Below are positions 1 through 5,856 of a DNA stretch of 11,919 bases, in pieces; position 1 is the first letter of the stretch; each line of letters opens with the position of its first letter. The notes below the pieces were generated by a model. The model was not told the origin of the DNA, ran no database searches, and saw only the letters and a list, made by a program, of their open reading frames with translations. The DNA is from Clostridium sp. AM34-11AC (GTDB taxonomy: Bacteria > Bacillota > Clostridia > Lachnospirales > Lachnospiraceae). Location of the stretch: NCBI RefSeq assembly GCF_003435375.1, contig NZ_QWGL01000049.1, forward strand, positions 1 through 11,919, given 5' to 3'. The translations under genes were made by a program, and so were the position numbers.

Positions 1-2
1 AG

Positions 3-179
3 AATATAAATTTTTACTGACAACTACCTTGACAATCAGCGCAATCAAGAAGCCCAACTTGTGCAGTCAAGAATATTTATGATGGTAGTTTTACGGGGAA
101 ATTGATAAAAGGTCAAGGTCTATTTGCACAAGCGTTAATTGAGGCTGGATATAAAGTGTTGGACTCAGAAGATTTTTAA
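3..179 (+). pseudogene. Frameshifted 3' end of an unidentified coding sequence
   Basis: The stretch ends in a protein-like reading frame (about 33-179, ending SEDF then TAA) containing YDGSFTGKLIKGQGLF. Just upstream, the protein-like reading continues in a different frame (about 10-84, including FTDNYLDNQRNQEAQ), while the first frame carries in-frame TGA codons at 18-20 and 30-32. Joining them would need one indel near position 15 and a compensating one near 80-85. This looks like a decayed or mis-sequenced tail of a larger gene that begins outside the window. I do not recognise the family, and it does not resemble Tn916 Orf22 or Orf23 as I remember them. It could also be chance open frames, so confidence is low. 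Confidence 0.3.
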
Positions 180-191
180 TGAATGGTAATG

Positions 192-226
192 AAAAAGCAG
201 TTAGTCTTAGGATTGACTGCTTTTTT
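192..226 (+). terminator. Intrinsic terminator upstream of the ftsK-like gene (copy A)
   Basis: Positions 192-206 and 211-225 form a 15-bp stem when G-U pairs are allowed, closed by a TTAG tetraloop (207-210) and ending in six T residues (221-226). The A-run at 192-196 makes it potentially bidirectional. It lies between the unidentified remnant and the first conjugation gene, so it should stop or attenuate read-through into the transfer genes. A near-identical copy sits at 4036-4068. Confidence 0.8.
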
Positions 227-234
227 CGTACCTA
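194..234 (+). repeat. 41-bp direct repeat, copy A
   Basis: This 41-bp stretch matches 4036-4076 in the same orientation with two mismatches (198 C versus 4040 T; 228 G versus 4070 T). It contains the terminator hairpin and a short TACCTA tail. In both copies a GGAG ribosome binding site and a gene start follow shortly after. Confidence 0.9.
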
Positions 235-252
235 GAAAGGAGTGATTGATTT

Positions 253-1647
253 ATGCAAAAGATTTGGAACAAAGGACACCGTATCAGAGCCAGCGACAAG
301 CACCTTGTCTATCACTTTTCCATAGGGACGCTTCTGTTTGTATTCGTGGCGGTTCTTTTGCTACTGAATATCAAACAGCTCATGCGTACCGATTGGGAGC
401 ATTTCAGCTTGTTAGAGAACGGCTTGACGCTTTCTCCTTATAACTTCATAACCATACTGATAGCGACTGGTGTTTGTGCATTGGTCGCTTTTCTATATTA
501 CCGCTTCTGTTACGACAGTTTCAAGAAGCTCCTGCACCGTCAAAAGCTGGCAAGAATGATACTGGAAAACAAGTGGTATGAAGCTGATACCGTACAAGAC
601 AGCGGTTTTTTTACTGACCTGCAAAGCAGATCAAGGGAAAAAATCGTCTGGTTTCCAAAGATTTATTATCAAATGGAAAAGGGACTGCTTCATATCCGCT
701 GTGAAATTACACTGGGGAAATATCAAGACCAGCTTTTACGGTTAGAGGATAAATTGGAAAGTGGCTTATATTGCGAGCTGACCGACAAGACTCTGCATGA
801 CGGCTATATCGAATATACCCTGCTTTATGATATGATAGCGAACCGCATTACCATTGATGAAGTACGGGCAGAAAAAGGCTGTCTTAGACTGATGAAAAAT
901 CTTGTCTGGGAATATGACGCACTCCCTCACGCTCTTATCGCTGGTGGGACTGGTGGCGGTAAAACCTATTTTCTGCTGACGCTCATTGAAGCTTTACTGC
1001 ATACCAACGCTGTCCTTTATATCTTAGACCCGAAGAACGCTGACCTTGCAGACTTGGGGACAGTTATGGGAAATGTGTATCACACCAAAGAAGAAATGAT
1101 TGATTGCGTCAATGCCTTTTATGAGGGCATGGTACAGCGAAGTGAGGAAATGAAGCGACACCCGAACTATAAGACGGGCGAAAACTACGCCTATCTGGGA
1201 CTGCCACCCTGCTTTCTTATCTTTGATGAATATGTAGCATTTTTTGAAATGCTTGGGACAAAAGAAAGCGTGAGCTTACTTAGCCAGTTAAAGAAAATCG
1301 TTATGTTAGGGCGACAAGCAGGTTATTTCCTTATTGTTGCCTGCCAGCGTCCAGACGCAAAGTATTTCTCGGACGGTATCAGAGATAACTTCAACTTCCG
1401 TGTGGGATTGGGGCGTATCAGCGAATTAGGTTACGGTATGCTGTTTGGTTCAGATGTGAAAAAGCAGTTTTTCCAGAAGCGTATCAAGGGGCGTGGCTAT
1501 TGTGATGTGGGAACAAGCGTTATAAGCGAATTTTACACGCCTTTAGTCCCGAAAGGACATGATTTTTTGCAGACTATCGGCTCTCTTGCACAAGCAAGGC
1601 AGGACGGGACGGCGACGTGCGAAGCGAAAGGCGACGGCACGGACTAG
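253..1647 (+). CDS. FtsK/SpoIIIE-like coupling ATPase (Tn916 Orf21 family, TcpA-like)
   Basis: This 464-residue protein is the coupling ATPase that links the relaxase-DNA complex to the mating channel at the membrane. Two N-terminal membrane segments (about residues 22-40 and 65-83) are followed by a cytosolic motor domain. The Walker A motif GGTGGGKT is at residues 231-238, a hydrophobic run ending in FDEY (324-327) is Walker B, and CQRPDAKY is a conserved FtsK-family segment. The length matches Tn916 Orf21 (about 461 aa), and the C-terminal ATCEA...GTD is shared with it as I remember that sequence. The ATG at 253 has an AAAGGAG site at 236-242. It is the first gene after terminator copy A and precedes the oriT region. 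It appears intact. Identification is firm at family level. Confidence 0.95.
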   Translation: MQKIWNKGHRIRASDKHLVYHFSIGTLLFVFVAVLLLLNIKQLMRTDWEHFSLLENGLTLSPYNFITILIATGVCALVAFLYYRFCYDSFKKLLHRQKLARMILENKWYEADTVQDSGFFTDLQSRSREKIVWFPKIYYQMEKGLLHIRCEITLGKYQDQLLRLEDKLESGLYCELTDKTLHDGYIEYTLLYDMIANRITIDEVRAEKGCLRLMKNLVWEYDALPHALIAGGTGGGKTYFLLTLIEALLHTNAVLYILDPKNADLADLGTVMGNVYHTKEEMIDCVNAFYEGMVQRSEEMKRHPNYKTGENYAYLGLPPCFLIFDEYVAFFEMLGTKESVSLLSQLKKIVMLGRQAGYFLIVACQRPDAKYFSDGIRDNFNFRVGLGRISELGYGMLFGSDVKKQFFQKRIKGRGYCDVGTSVISEFYTPLVPKGHDFLQTIGSLAQARQDGTATCEAKGDGTD

Positions 1648-1830
1648 CCGTTGCTGGTGTGGCGTAAGCCACGCCAGCAGGTAAAACCCCTCGGTATCTA
1701 ACAGAGGGGTACGTTTGCAAATAGACAATAGACAAAAAACATAGGAAACATAAGGCTTCTGGCATGGTTTCCTAGCAAAAATCGGCTGTGAAGTCGCCTT
1801 AAAAAACTTCACACTTTACAGATTGGGGGT
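1648..1830 (+). other. oriT: Putative origin of transfer (oriT) with four inverted repeats
   Basis: The 183-bp gap between the coupling ATPase and relaxase genes occupies the place of oriT in Tn916. It holds four consecutive hairpins: 1653-1663/1668-1678 (11-bp arms, one mismatch, GTAA loop), 1686-1692/1704-1710 (ACCCCTC/GAGGGGT, loop containing GTATCTAAC), 1742-1749/1767-1774 (perfect TAGGAAAC/GTTTCCTA) and 1787-1794/1806-1813 (perfect TGTGAAGT/ACTTCACA). The second hairpin resembles the conserved nick-region sequence of Tn916/ICEBs1-type origins as I recall it. The last lies just before the relaxase start and could also affect its expression. In this family oriT can double as a rolling-circle replication origin for the excised circle. 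The exact nick site is not proven here. Confidence 0.75.
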
Positions 1831-3027
1831 ATGGTTCTGAATGAAGAACAATGGATAAAAGAATTACGGGAGAAACGGATTGCTTACGGTATCTCACAAG
1901 GCAGACTGGCGGTGGCTTCTGGTATCACAAGGGAATATCTCAACAAGATAGAAAGTGGAAAAATGAAGCCGTCAAAGGAGCTTCTAGAAACTCTGTATAA
2001 GGAACTGGCAAGGTTCAATCCAGAAGCACCGCTTACCCTGCTGTTTGATTATGTAAAAATTCGTTTTCCCACGCTGGATATACAGCACATCATCAAAGAC
2101 ATATTAAAACTGAATATCAATTATATGCTCCATGAAGATTACGGGCGTTACAGTTATACGGAACATTACTCTTTAGGGGACATCTTTATCTATACGTCGG
2201 CTGACGAAGAAAAAGGTGTCCTTTTGGAGTTAAAGGGGCGTGGTTGCAGGCAGTTTGAAAGTTACCTGCTGGCACAGCAAAGAAGCTGGTATGATTTTCT
2301 CATGGACGCACTCGTAGACGGTGGCGTGATGAAGCGTATCGACCTTGCTATCAACGACCATACGGGCATTTTGGATATTCCAGAGCTTGCGGAAAAATGC
2401 AGAAAACGGGAATATATCGGAAAGTCCAGAAGTTATAAGTTTTATCAGTCGGGCGAGCTTATCAAGCACAGAGAGGACGATAGAGAATATATGGGACGTA
2501 CCCTTTATCTTGGTTCGCTGAAATCAGATGTGTATTTCTGTATCTATGAAAAGGACTATGAGCAGTACGTCAAGTTAGGGACACCTCTGGAAGAAGCCGA
2601 CATTATCAACCGTTTTGAGATACGGCTTAGAAATGAACGAGCCTATTATGCAGTACGAGATTTGCTGACCTATTATGACGCAGAGCAGACCGCTTTTTCT
2701 ATCATCAATCAATATGTGCGGTTTGTTGATGAAGAACCCGACAAGCGAAAAAATGACTGGAAACTCAACGATCGCTGGGCGTGGTTTATCGGTGATAACA
2801 GACAGAGCTTGAAGCTGACGACAAAACCAGAGCCTTACACCTTAGACCGCACGCTTCGTTGGGTACAAAGGCAGGTAGCACCAACCTTGAAAATGCTGAA
2901 AAAGATTGATAAGGGAAACGGCACAGACTACATGGAAACAATCGAACAGCAGGCAAAGCTCACAGAAAAGCATGAAATGATAATCAAACAGCAGACGACC
3001 CCTGCAAAAGATTTAGTGGAAAGTTAG
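1831..3027 (+). CDS. mobT: MobT-family relaxase / replication initiator (Tn916 Orf20 family)
   Basis: This 398-residue relaxase nicks oriT and starts strand transfer and rolling-circle replication of the excised element. Residues about 8-60 form an XRE-type helix-turn-helix (YGISQGRLAVASGITREYL). The rest matches the Rep_trans / pT181-Rep-like domain that defines MOBT relaxases: LELKGRGCRQFE from residue 132, RIDLAINDH at 169-177, and GSLKSDVYFCIYEKDYEQ from residue 228, a tyrosine-rich conserved stretch that may include catalytic residues. The ATG at 1831 follows GATTGGGGGT, a G-rich rather than classic AGGAG site, directly downstream of the last oriT inverted repeat. The length and full-span resemblance to Tn916 Orf20 indicate an intact gene. 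The link to the adjacent oriT supports the role. Confidence 0.95.
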   Translation: MVLNEEQWIKELREKRIAYGISQGRLAVASGITREYLNKIESGKMKPSKELLETLYKELARFNPEAPLTLLFDYVKIRFPTLDIQHIIKDILKLNINYMLHEDYGRYSYTEHYSLGDIFIYTSADEEKGVLLELKGRGCRQFESYLLAQQRSWYDFLMDALVDGGVMKRIDLAINDHTGILDIPELAEKCRKREYIGKSRSYKFYQSGELIKHREDDREYMGRTLYLGSLKSDVYFCIYEKDYEQYVKLGTPLEEADIINRFEIRLRNERAYYAVRDLLTYYDAEQTAFSIINQYVRFVDEEPDKRKNDWKLNDRWAWFIGDNRQSLKLTTKPEPYTLDRTLRWVQRQVAPTLKMLKKIDKGNGTDYMETIEQQAKLTEKHEMIIKQQTTPAKDLVES

Positions 3028-3039
3028 GAGTGATAAAAA

Positions 3040-3174
3040 ATGTGGGAATTAGGAAAAGACTTACTGCTGGTATCTATGGGAATGGGTATTGGTATAGTTT
3101 TGATGTGTATTTTGAATGTTGGCAAAGAAGCCGATAGATACATGGAAGAAATCAAAGAAAGAGAGGACAAATAA
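3040..3174 (+). CDS. 44-aa single-pass membrane protein, DUF3789-like
   Basis: A short ORF begins at ATG 3040, ten bases after an AGGAG motif (3026-3030) that overlaps the end of the relaxase gene, and stops at TAA 3172-3174. The product starts MWELGKDLL, has one hydrophobic segment at about residues 8-27 (LLLVSMGMGIGIVLMCIL) and ends in a charged tail rich in E, K and R. Small proteins of this kind, annotated DUF3789, recur beside relaxase genes in Tn916-like elements; that assignment is from memory of the family. Its position between mobT and the TcpD-like gene, with one base separating its stop from the next start, suggests translational coupling. Its function is unknown; a membrane or channel accessory role is a guess. 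Confidence 0.75.
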   Translation: MWELGKDLLLVSMGMGIGIVLMCILNVGKEADRYMEEIKEREDK

Positions 3175-3175
3175 T

Positions 3176-3397
3176 ATGAATTTCGGACAAAATTTATATA
3201 CATGGTTTTTAAGCAACGCCCAAAGCTTAGTGCTTATGGCGATTGTGGTTATCGGTATCTACTTAGGGTTCAAACGTGAGTTTTCAAAGCTCATCGGTTT
3301 CTTGGTAGTTGCCCTTGTTGCCGTTGGTTTAGTATTCAATGCTGGCGGTGTAAAAGATGTACTGTTAGAGCTGTTCAATAAGATTATCGGTGCATAA
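3176..3397 (+). CDS. TcpD-like membrane protein (Tn916 Orf19 family)
   Basis: This 73-residue protein starts MNFGQNLYTWF and has two predicted membrane segments, about residues 16-31 (SLVLMAIVVIGIYLGF) and 37-55 (LIGFLVVALVAVGLVF), with a short amphipathic C-terminus. It corresponds to Tn916 Orf19, commonly labelled TcpD-family or conjugal transfer membrane protein, and is presumed to be a small inner component of the mating channel. The start at 3176 is chosen because GAGAGG (3161-3166) precedes it at normal spacing. An upstream extension of the frame to 3116 would overlap the 44-aa gene and lacks a suitable start context. It ends the relaxosome-side gene group before the AT-rich insertion-like segment. 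Confidence 0.85.
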   Translation: MNFGQNLYTWFLSNAQSLVLMAIVVIGIYLGFKREFSKLIGFLVVALVAVGLVFNAGGVKDVLLELFNKIIGA

Positions 3398-3404
3398 AAT
3401 TATA

Positions 3405-3433
3405 TTGTAGTGCTGATATAAGAATGTTATAAT
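3405..3433 (+). promoter_or_regulatory. Extended -10 promoter of the LspA-like gene
   Basis: A perfect TATAAT at 3428-3433 is preceded by TG at 3425-3426 (TGn extended -10) and, 17 bp upstream, by TTGTAG at 3405-3410 as a weak -35. It lies 49 bp before the ATG at 3483, in AT-rich DNA. It fits a housekeeping sigma-A promoter that would express the LspA-like gene independently of the conjugation operon. Confidence 0.75.
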
Positions 3434-3482
3434 GTGGATATTGAAGAATGTAACAACTTTGAATTGAGAGGAGCTATGATTG

Positions 3483-4001
3483 ATGAAAAAATTTAAGCCT
3501 TTCATTATTCCTATATTGTTATTGGTAATAATTGACCAGACTGTTAAAATAGTGATTTCTAAATTATTTATGAAATGCGAGTTTGATATAATGATTAAAA
3601 CTTTAAGATTTAATCCAGAATTAAATACACGTTTATCTTATGGTGGGAATTTTTTTGAATTGTTATCAAGTCCATTTGTTACAATTTTATTGAATATTCT
3701 TGTTTTATTCCTCTTTATATCAGGATATATGTTATATCAGACAAAAAAATCACGCACAAGTTTTTGGGTAAAAGTAATAATGATTTGTGGGATAGCTGGA
3801 AGTTTATGCAGTCTGATTGATAAGTTGTTTTGGGGAGGGAGTTTAGATTTTTTACAGATACCGACCTTGTTTATTTTTGATTTGAAAGATTGTTATCTTA
3901 CAGTTGCAGAAGTTATATTTGTTGTTATTGGAATTTTGCATAGTAAAGAAATATCGGTTAAAGAATATCTGCATTTTTGCTGTAATAAATTTAACTTGTA
4001 A
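3483..4001 (+). CDS. Divergent signal peptidase II (LspA)-like membrane protein
   Basis: This 172-residue protein has four predicted membrane segments (about 7-27, 64-85, 95-112, 138-152), the LspA topology and length. It has DQxxK near the N-terminus (D18-K22), NTRLSYG at 48-54 where LspA has an N-x-G-A-A-F-S-type box, SLIDK at 110-114 in place of GNxxDR, LDF at 121-123, and FDLKD at 132-136 in place of FNxAD. Both candidate catalytic aspartates (D122, D136) are kept, while the usual asparagine before the DR box is serine and the arginine is lysine. LspA cleaves lipoprotein signal peptides; activity here is an inference. The ATG at 3483 has AGGAG at 3469-3473; the TTG at 3480 and ATG at 3476 are less well placed. 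The gene is much more AT-rich than its neighbours, has its own promoter and interrupts the usual orf19-orf18 order, so it was probably acquired separately. Confidence 0.75.
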   Translation: MKKFKPFIIPILLLVIIDQTVKIVISKLFMKCEFDIMIKTLRFNPELNTRLSYGGNFFELLSSPFVTILLNILVLFLFISGYMLYQTKKSRTSFWVKVIMICGIAGSLCSLIDKLFWGGSLDFLQIPTLFIFDLKDCYLTVAEVIFVVIGILHSKEISVKEYLHFCCNKFNL

Positions 4002-4035
4002 CCTTCCGTTATTACAATTTCATATCCATACACAC

Positions 4036-4068
4036 AAAGTAGTTAGTCTTAGGATTGACTGCTTTTTT
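4036..4068 (+). terminator. Intrinsic terminator after the LspA-like gene (copy B)
   Basis: Positions 4036-4048 pair with 4053-4065 around a TTAG loop (4049-4052), followed by a T-run at 4063-4068. The one stem difference from copy A (T at 4040 opposite G at 4061) still gives a G-U pair, so the fold is preserved. It separates the LspA-like gene from the ArdA region. Confidence 0.8.
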
Positions 4069-4076
4069 CTTACCTA
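4036..4076 (+). repeat. 41-bp direct repeat, copy B
   Basis: This is the second copy of the element at 194-234, identical at 39 of 41 positions and offset by 3842 bp. Together the copies bracket the ftsK-mobT-orf19-lspA-like block. Confidence 0.9.
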
Positions 4077-4099
4077 AAATTTCAGATTGGAGTGATGAA

Positions 4100-4396
4100 A
4101 TGAACGATATTTTTAGGGATATGCAGGCAAAAGTCGGCTGTGAATACATTTCCGACCTGCCCTTTTACAAGCGTAAGGTGTGGCATGAAATGAAACGATT
4201 AAACCCTGCCGATTATAAAGAAAGACAGTTAGAAGATTTTTCAAAGTATGTGTTTGGTATGTCGTATCAGACATTAAAAGATGTGATGAAACAACAGAAA
4301 GGACGTGAGGAACAATGCAGGAAACAAAGGTGCTGGTGGAAACGAAAGGAACAACTGGCAAAGAAACAACGTCGTACTGGTTCGACCTGCCGATAG
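4100..4396 (+). CDS. Small hypothetical protein upstream of ardA
   Basis: I do not recognise this 98-residue protein. The ATG at 4100 follows GGAG (4089-4092) at good spacing; the frame opens further upstream to a TTG at 4055, but that lies inside the terminator. Residues 1-72 look like a genuine soluble protein (MNDIFRDMQAKVGCEYISDL, then a Lys/Arg-rich helical stretch and FGMSYQTLKDVMKQQ). The last 27 or so residues are very basic and overlap the following ardA-like gene by 82 bp in another frame. That suggests the natural C-terminus may be shorter and that this copy reads through after an indel, or that the overlap is real. It probably belongs to the same transcript as the ArdA genes. No function is proposed. 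Confidence 0.6.
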   Translation: MNDIFRDMQAKVGCEYISDLPFYKRKVWHEMKRLNPADYKERQLEDFSKYVFGMSYQTLKDVMKQQKGREEQCRKQRCWWKRKEQLAKKQRRTGSTCR

Positions 4397-4818
4397 ATGT
4401 TGCTGAGTTTGAAGAAAAGCTAGGTGTCGGTGCAGAAAGTGGGGATTACCGCATTATCGAAAAGGTGTTGCCTTATGCTGATGAAGTCCACGAACATACA
4501 AGTGTGTACCAACTCAACGAATTAGATTATATGTACCACCAGCTTTCCAGCGATATGCAGGAAGAATATACAGCACTTTTGACCGTATATGAGAACTTAG
4601 AGGCTCTTTATATTTGCAGGAACGTAATTACCGTTTATCACGACTGTAAAAGCATGATTGATGTTGCAAGGCAAAAGCTGATGAACGACCCGACGTTTAA
4701 ACATTTATCCGAGGACTGTCAAGAATATTACTTTGACTTTGAAGCCTACGCTTCTCATTTGTTGGAAAATAGACGCTATCTTGTAACAGAACACAGCGTC
4801 TTTGAACTGCCAGAGTAG
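4315..4818 (+). CDS. ArdA-like antirestriction protein, diverged first copy
   Basis: ArdA proteins are acidic DNA mimics that bind and block type I restriction-modification enzymes as foreign DNA enters a cell. This 167-residue product follows the ArdA pattern and aligns along its length with the next gene: a KVLVETKG strand, WFDLPIDVAEFEEKLG (residues about 22-37), an acidic central part, DCKSMIDVA from residue 110, and FDFEAYASHL from residue 140. It is clearly more diverged from canonical Tn916 Orf18 than its neighbour. The ATG at 4315 is preceded by GGACGTGAGG and lies inside the end of the upstream small gene. It ends 17 bp before the start of the second ArdA gene. It may have a different target range or be on its way to losing function. 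Confidence 0.75.
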   Translation: MQETKVLVETKGTTGKETTSYWFDLPIDVAEFEEKLGVGAESGDYRIIEKVLPYADEVHEHTSVYQLNELDYMYHQLSSDMQEEYTALLTVYENLEALYICRNVITVYHDCKSMIDVARQKLMNDPTFKHLSEDCQEYYFDFEAYASHLLENRRYLVTEHSVFELPE

Positions 4819-4835
4819 GAAATGAGGTGGTGCTT

Positions 4836-5339
4836 ATGATTGATGATATGGCGGTTTACATTGCTAATCTTGGCAAATACAATGAGGGCTATTTAGTCGG
4901 TGCTTGGTTCACATTTCCCATTGACGAGGAAGATGTAAAAGAAAAAATCGGCTTGAATGAACAGTACGAGGAATACGCTATCCATGATACTGACAACTTC
5001 CCCATTGCGATTGGCGAGTATGTTTCCATTGAAGAACTCAATGAAATGTATGAAATGATAGAGGAACTTCCAGACTATATCGCAGAGTGTCTGGACGAAT
5101 TTATCAGCCACTATGGGACGCTGGAAGAAGTCGTGGAACATAAGGACGATATTTACTATTATCCCGACTGTGAAACCATGACAGATGTTGCCTACTACTA
5201 CATAGACGAATTGCAGGCACTTGGCGACATTCCACCCAGCTTACAGAACTACATTGACTATGAAGCCTACGGGCGAGATTTGGATATGGGCGGTTGCTTT
5301 ATTGAAACAAGCCGAGGTATGTGCGAGATACCATATTAA
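4836..5339 (+). CDS. ardA: ArdA antirestriction protein (Tn916 Orf18 family)
   Basis: This 167-residue, strongly acidic protein closely follows Tn916 Orf18, the ArdA whose elongated dimer mimics bent B-form DNA and occupies the DNA groove of type I restriction enzymes. Recognisable segments are MAVYIANLGKYNEG (residues 5-18), AWFTFPIDEEDVKEKIG, the DC..MTDVAYYYI block from residue 111, LQNYIDYEAYGRDLD, and a C-terminus of EIPY. I chose the ATG at 4836 because GAGGTGG (4824-4830) serves as its ribosome binding site and overlaps the alternative GTG starts at 4827 and 4830. It is the second of two tandem ardA-like genes, and a terminator hairpin follows it at about 5393. Confidence 0.92.
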   Translation: MIDDMAVYIANLGKYNEGYLVGAWFTFPIDEEDVKEKIGLNEQYEEYAIHDTDNFPIAIGEYVSIEELNEMYEMIEELPDYIAECLDEFISHYGTLEEVVEHKDDIYYYPDCETMTDVAYYYIDELQALGDIPPSLQNYIDYEAYGRDLDMGGCFIETSRGMCEIPY

Positions 5340-5392
5340 CGCTGGAAGATCAGCGACAAGCATTGTTGCTACTGACAGCGTATTTCTCTTTT

Positions 5393-5425
5393 AAGGGACA
5401 GTCTGAAACATGGCTGTCCTTTTCT
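5393..5425 (+). terminator. Intrinsic terminator between ardA and tcpE
   Basis: GGACAGTC (5396-5403) pairs with GGCTGTCC (5412-5419) around an 8-nt loop; the stem can extend outward through AAG/TTT with a G-U pair. It is followed by TTTTCTC. It lies in the 118-bp gap after ardA and would limit read-through from the ArdA genes into the mating-channel operon. Confidence 0.7.
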
Positions 5426-5457
5426 CATTTAGAACTTATGAAAGGAGTTGAAAGAAC

Positions 5458-5856
5458 TTGAAAAAGATTAAATCTTATACGGGTATCTGGAACGTGGAAA
5501 AAGTCTTGTATGCAATCAATGACTTTAACTTGCCCTTTCCCGTTACTTTTACACAGATTACATGGTTTGTGATTACGGAATTTATCATCATTTTGTTTGG
5601 GGATATTCCCCCACTTTCCATGATTGAGGGAGCATTTCTCAAATACTTTGGTATTCCCGTTGCTCTCACTTGGTTTATGTCGCAGAAAACCTTTGACGGA
5701 AAGAAGCCGTACAGCTTTTTGAAATCACAGATAACCTATGCCCTGCGACCGAAAATCACTTATGCAGGAAAAGCCGTAAAACTGCATAAGCAGACCTTGA
5801 ATGAAACAATCACGGCAGTAAGGAGTGTGAACTATGTTCCCGATAAAATATATTGA
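5458..5856 (+). CDS. TcpE family conjugal transfer membrane protein (Tn916 Orf17 family)
   Basis: This 132-residue protein matches Tn916 Orf17/TcpE almost throughout: SYTGIWNVEKVLYAINDF near the N-terminus, PFPVTFTQITWFV, a membrane segment at about residues 30-48, a second hydrophobic stretch around 55-76 (IEGAFLKYFGIPVALTWFMS), KTFDGKKPY, and YALRPKITYAGKAVKL. TcpE is a membrane component of the Gram-positive type IV secretion channel, needed for efficient transfer in pCW3-like systems. The start appears to be TTG at 5458, ten bases after AAAGGAG (5441-5447); no in-frame ATG fits better. Its last 23 bp overlap the VirB4 gene, so the two are likely translationally coupled. A weak TTG start may keep its dosage low. 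Confidence 0.9.
   Translation: MKKIKSYTGIWNVEKVLYAINDFNLPFPVTFTQITWFVITEFIIILFGDIPPLSMIEGAFLKYFGIPVALTWFMSQKTFDGKKPYSFLKSQITYALRPKITYAGKAVKLHKQTLNETITAVRSVNYVPDKIY

Noticed and set aside
1543..1812. An 89-aa minus-strand frame across the oriT region
   Set aside because: It spans the oriT inverted repeats and the ftsK gene end; the open frame is best explained by chance.
3116..3175. A longer N-terminus for the TcpD-like protein
   Set aside because: The extension overlaps the 44-aa gene, and the ATG at 3176 has a proper ribosome binding site and matches the family start.
5438..5461. A seven-codon leader peptide whose stop overlaps the TTG start of tcpE
   Set aside because: The AAAGGAG inside it is better explained as the tcpE ribosome binding site, and the mini-frame has no site of its own.
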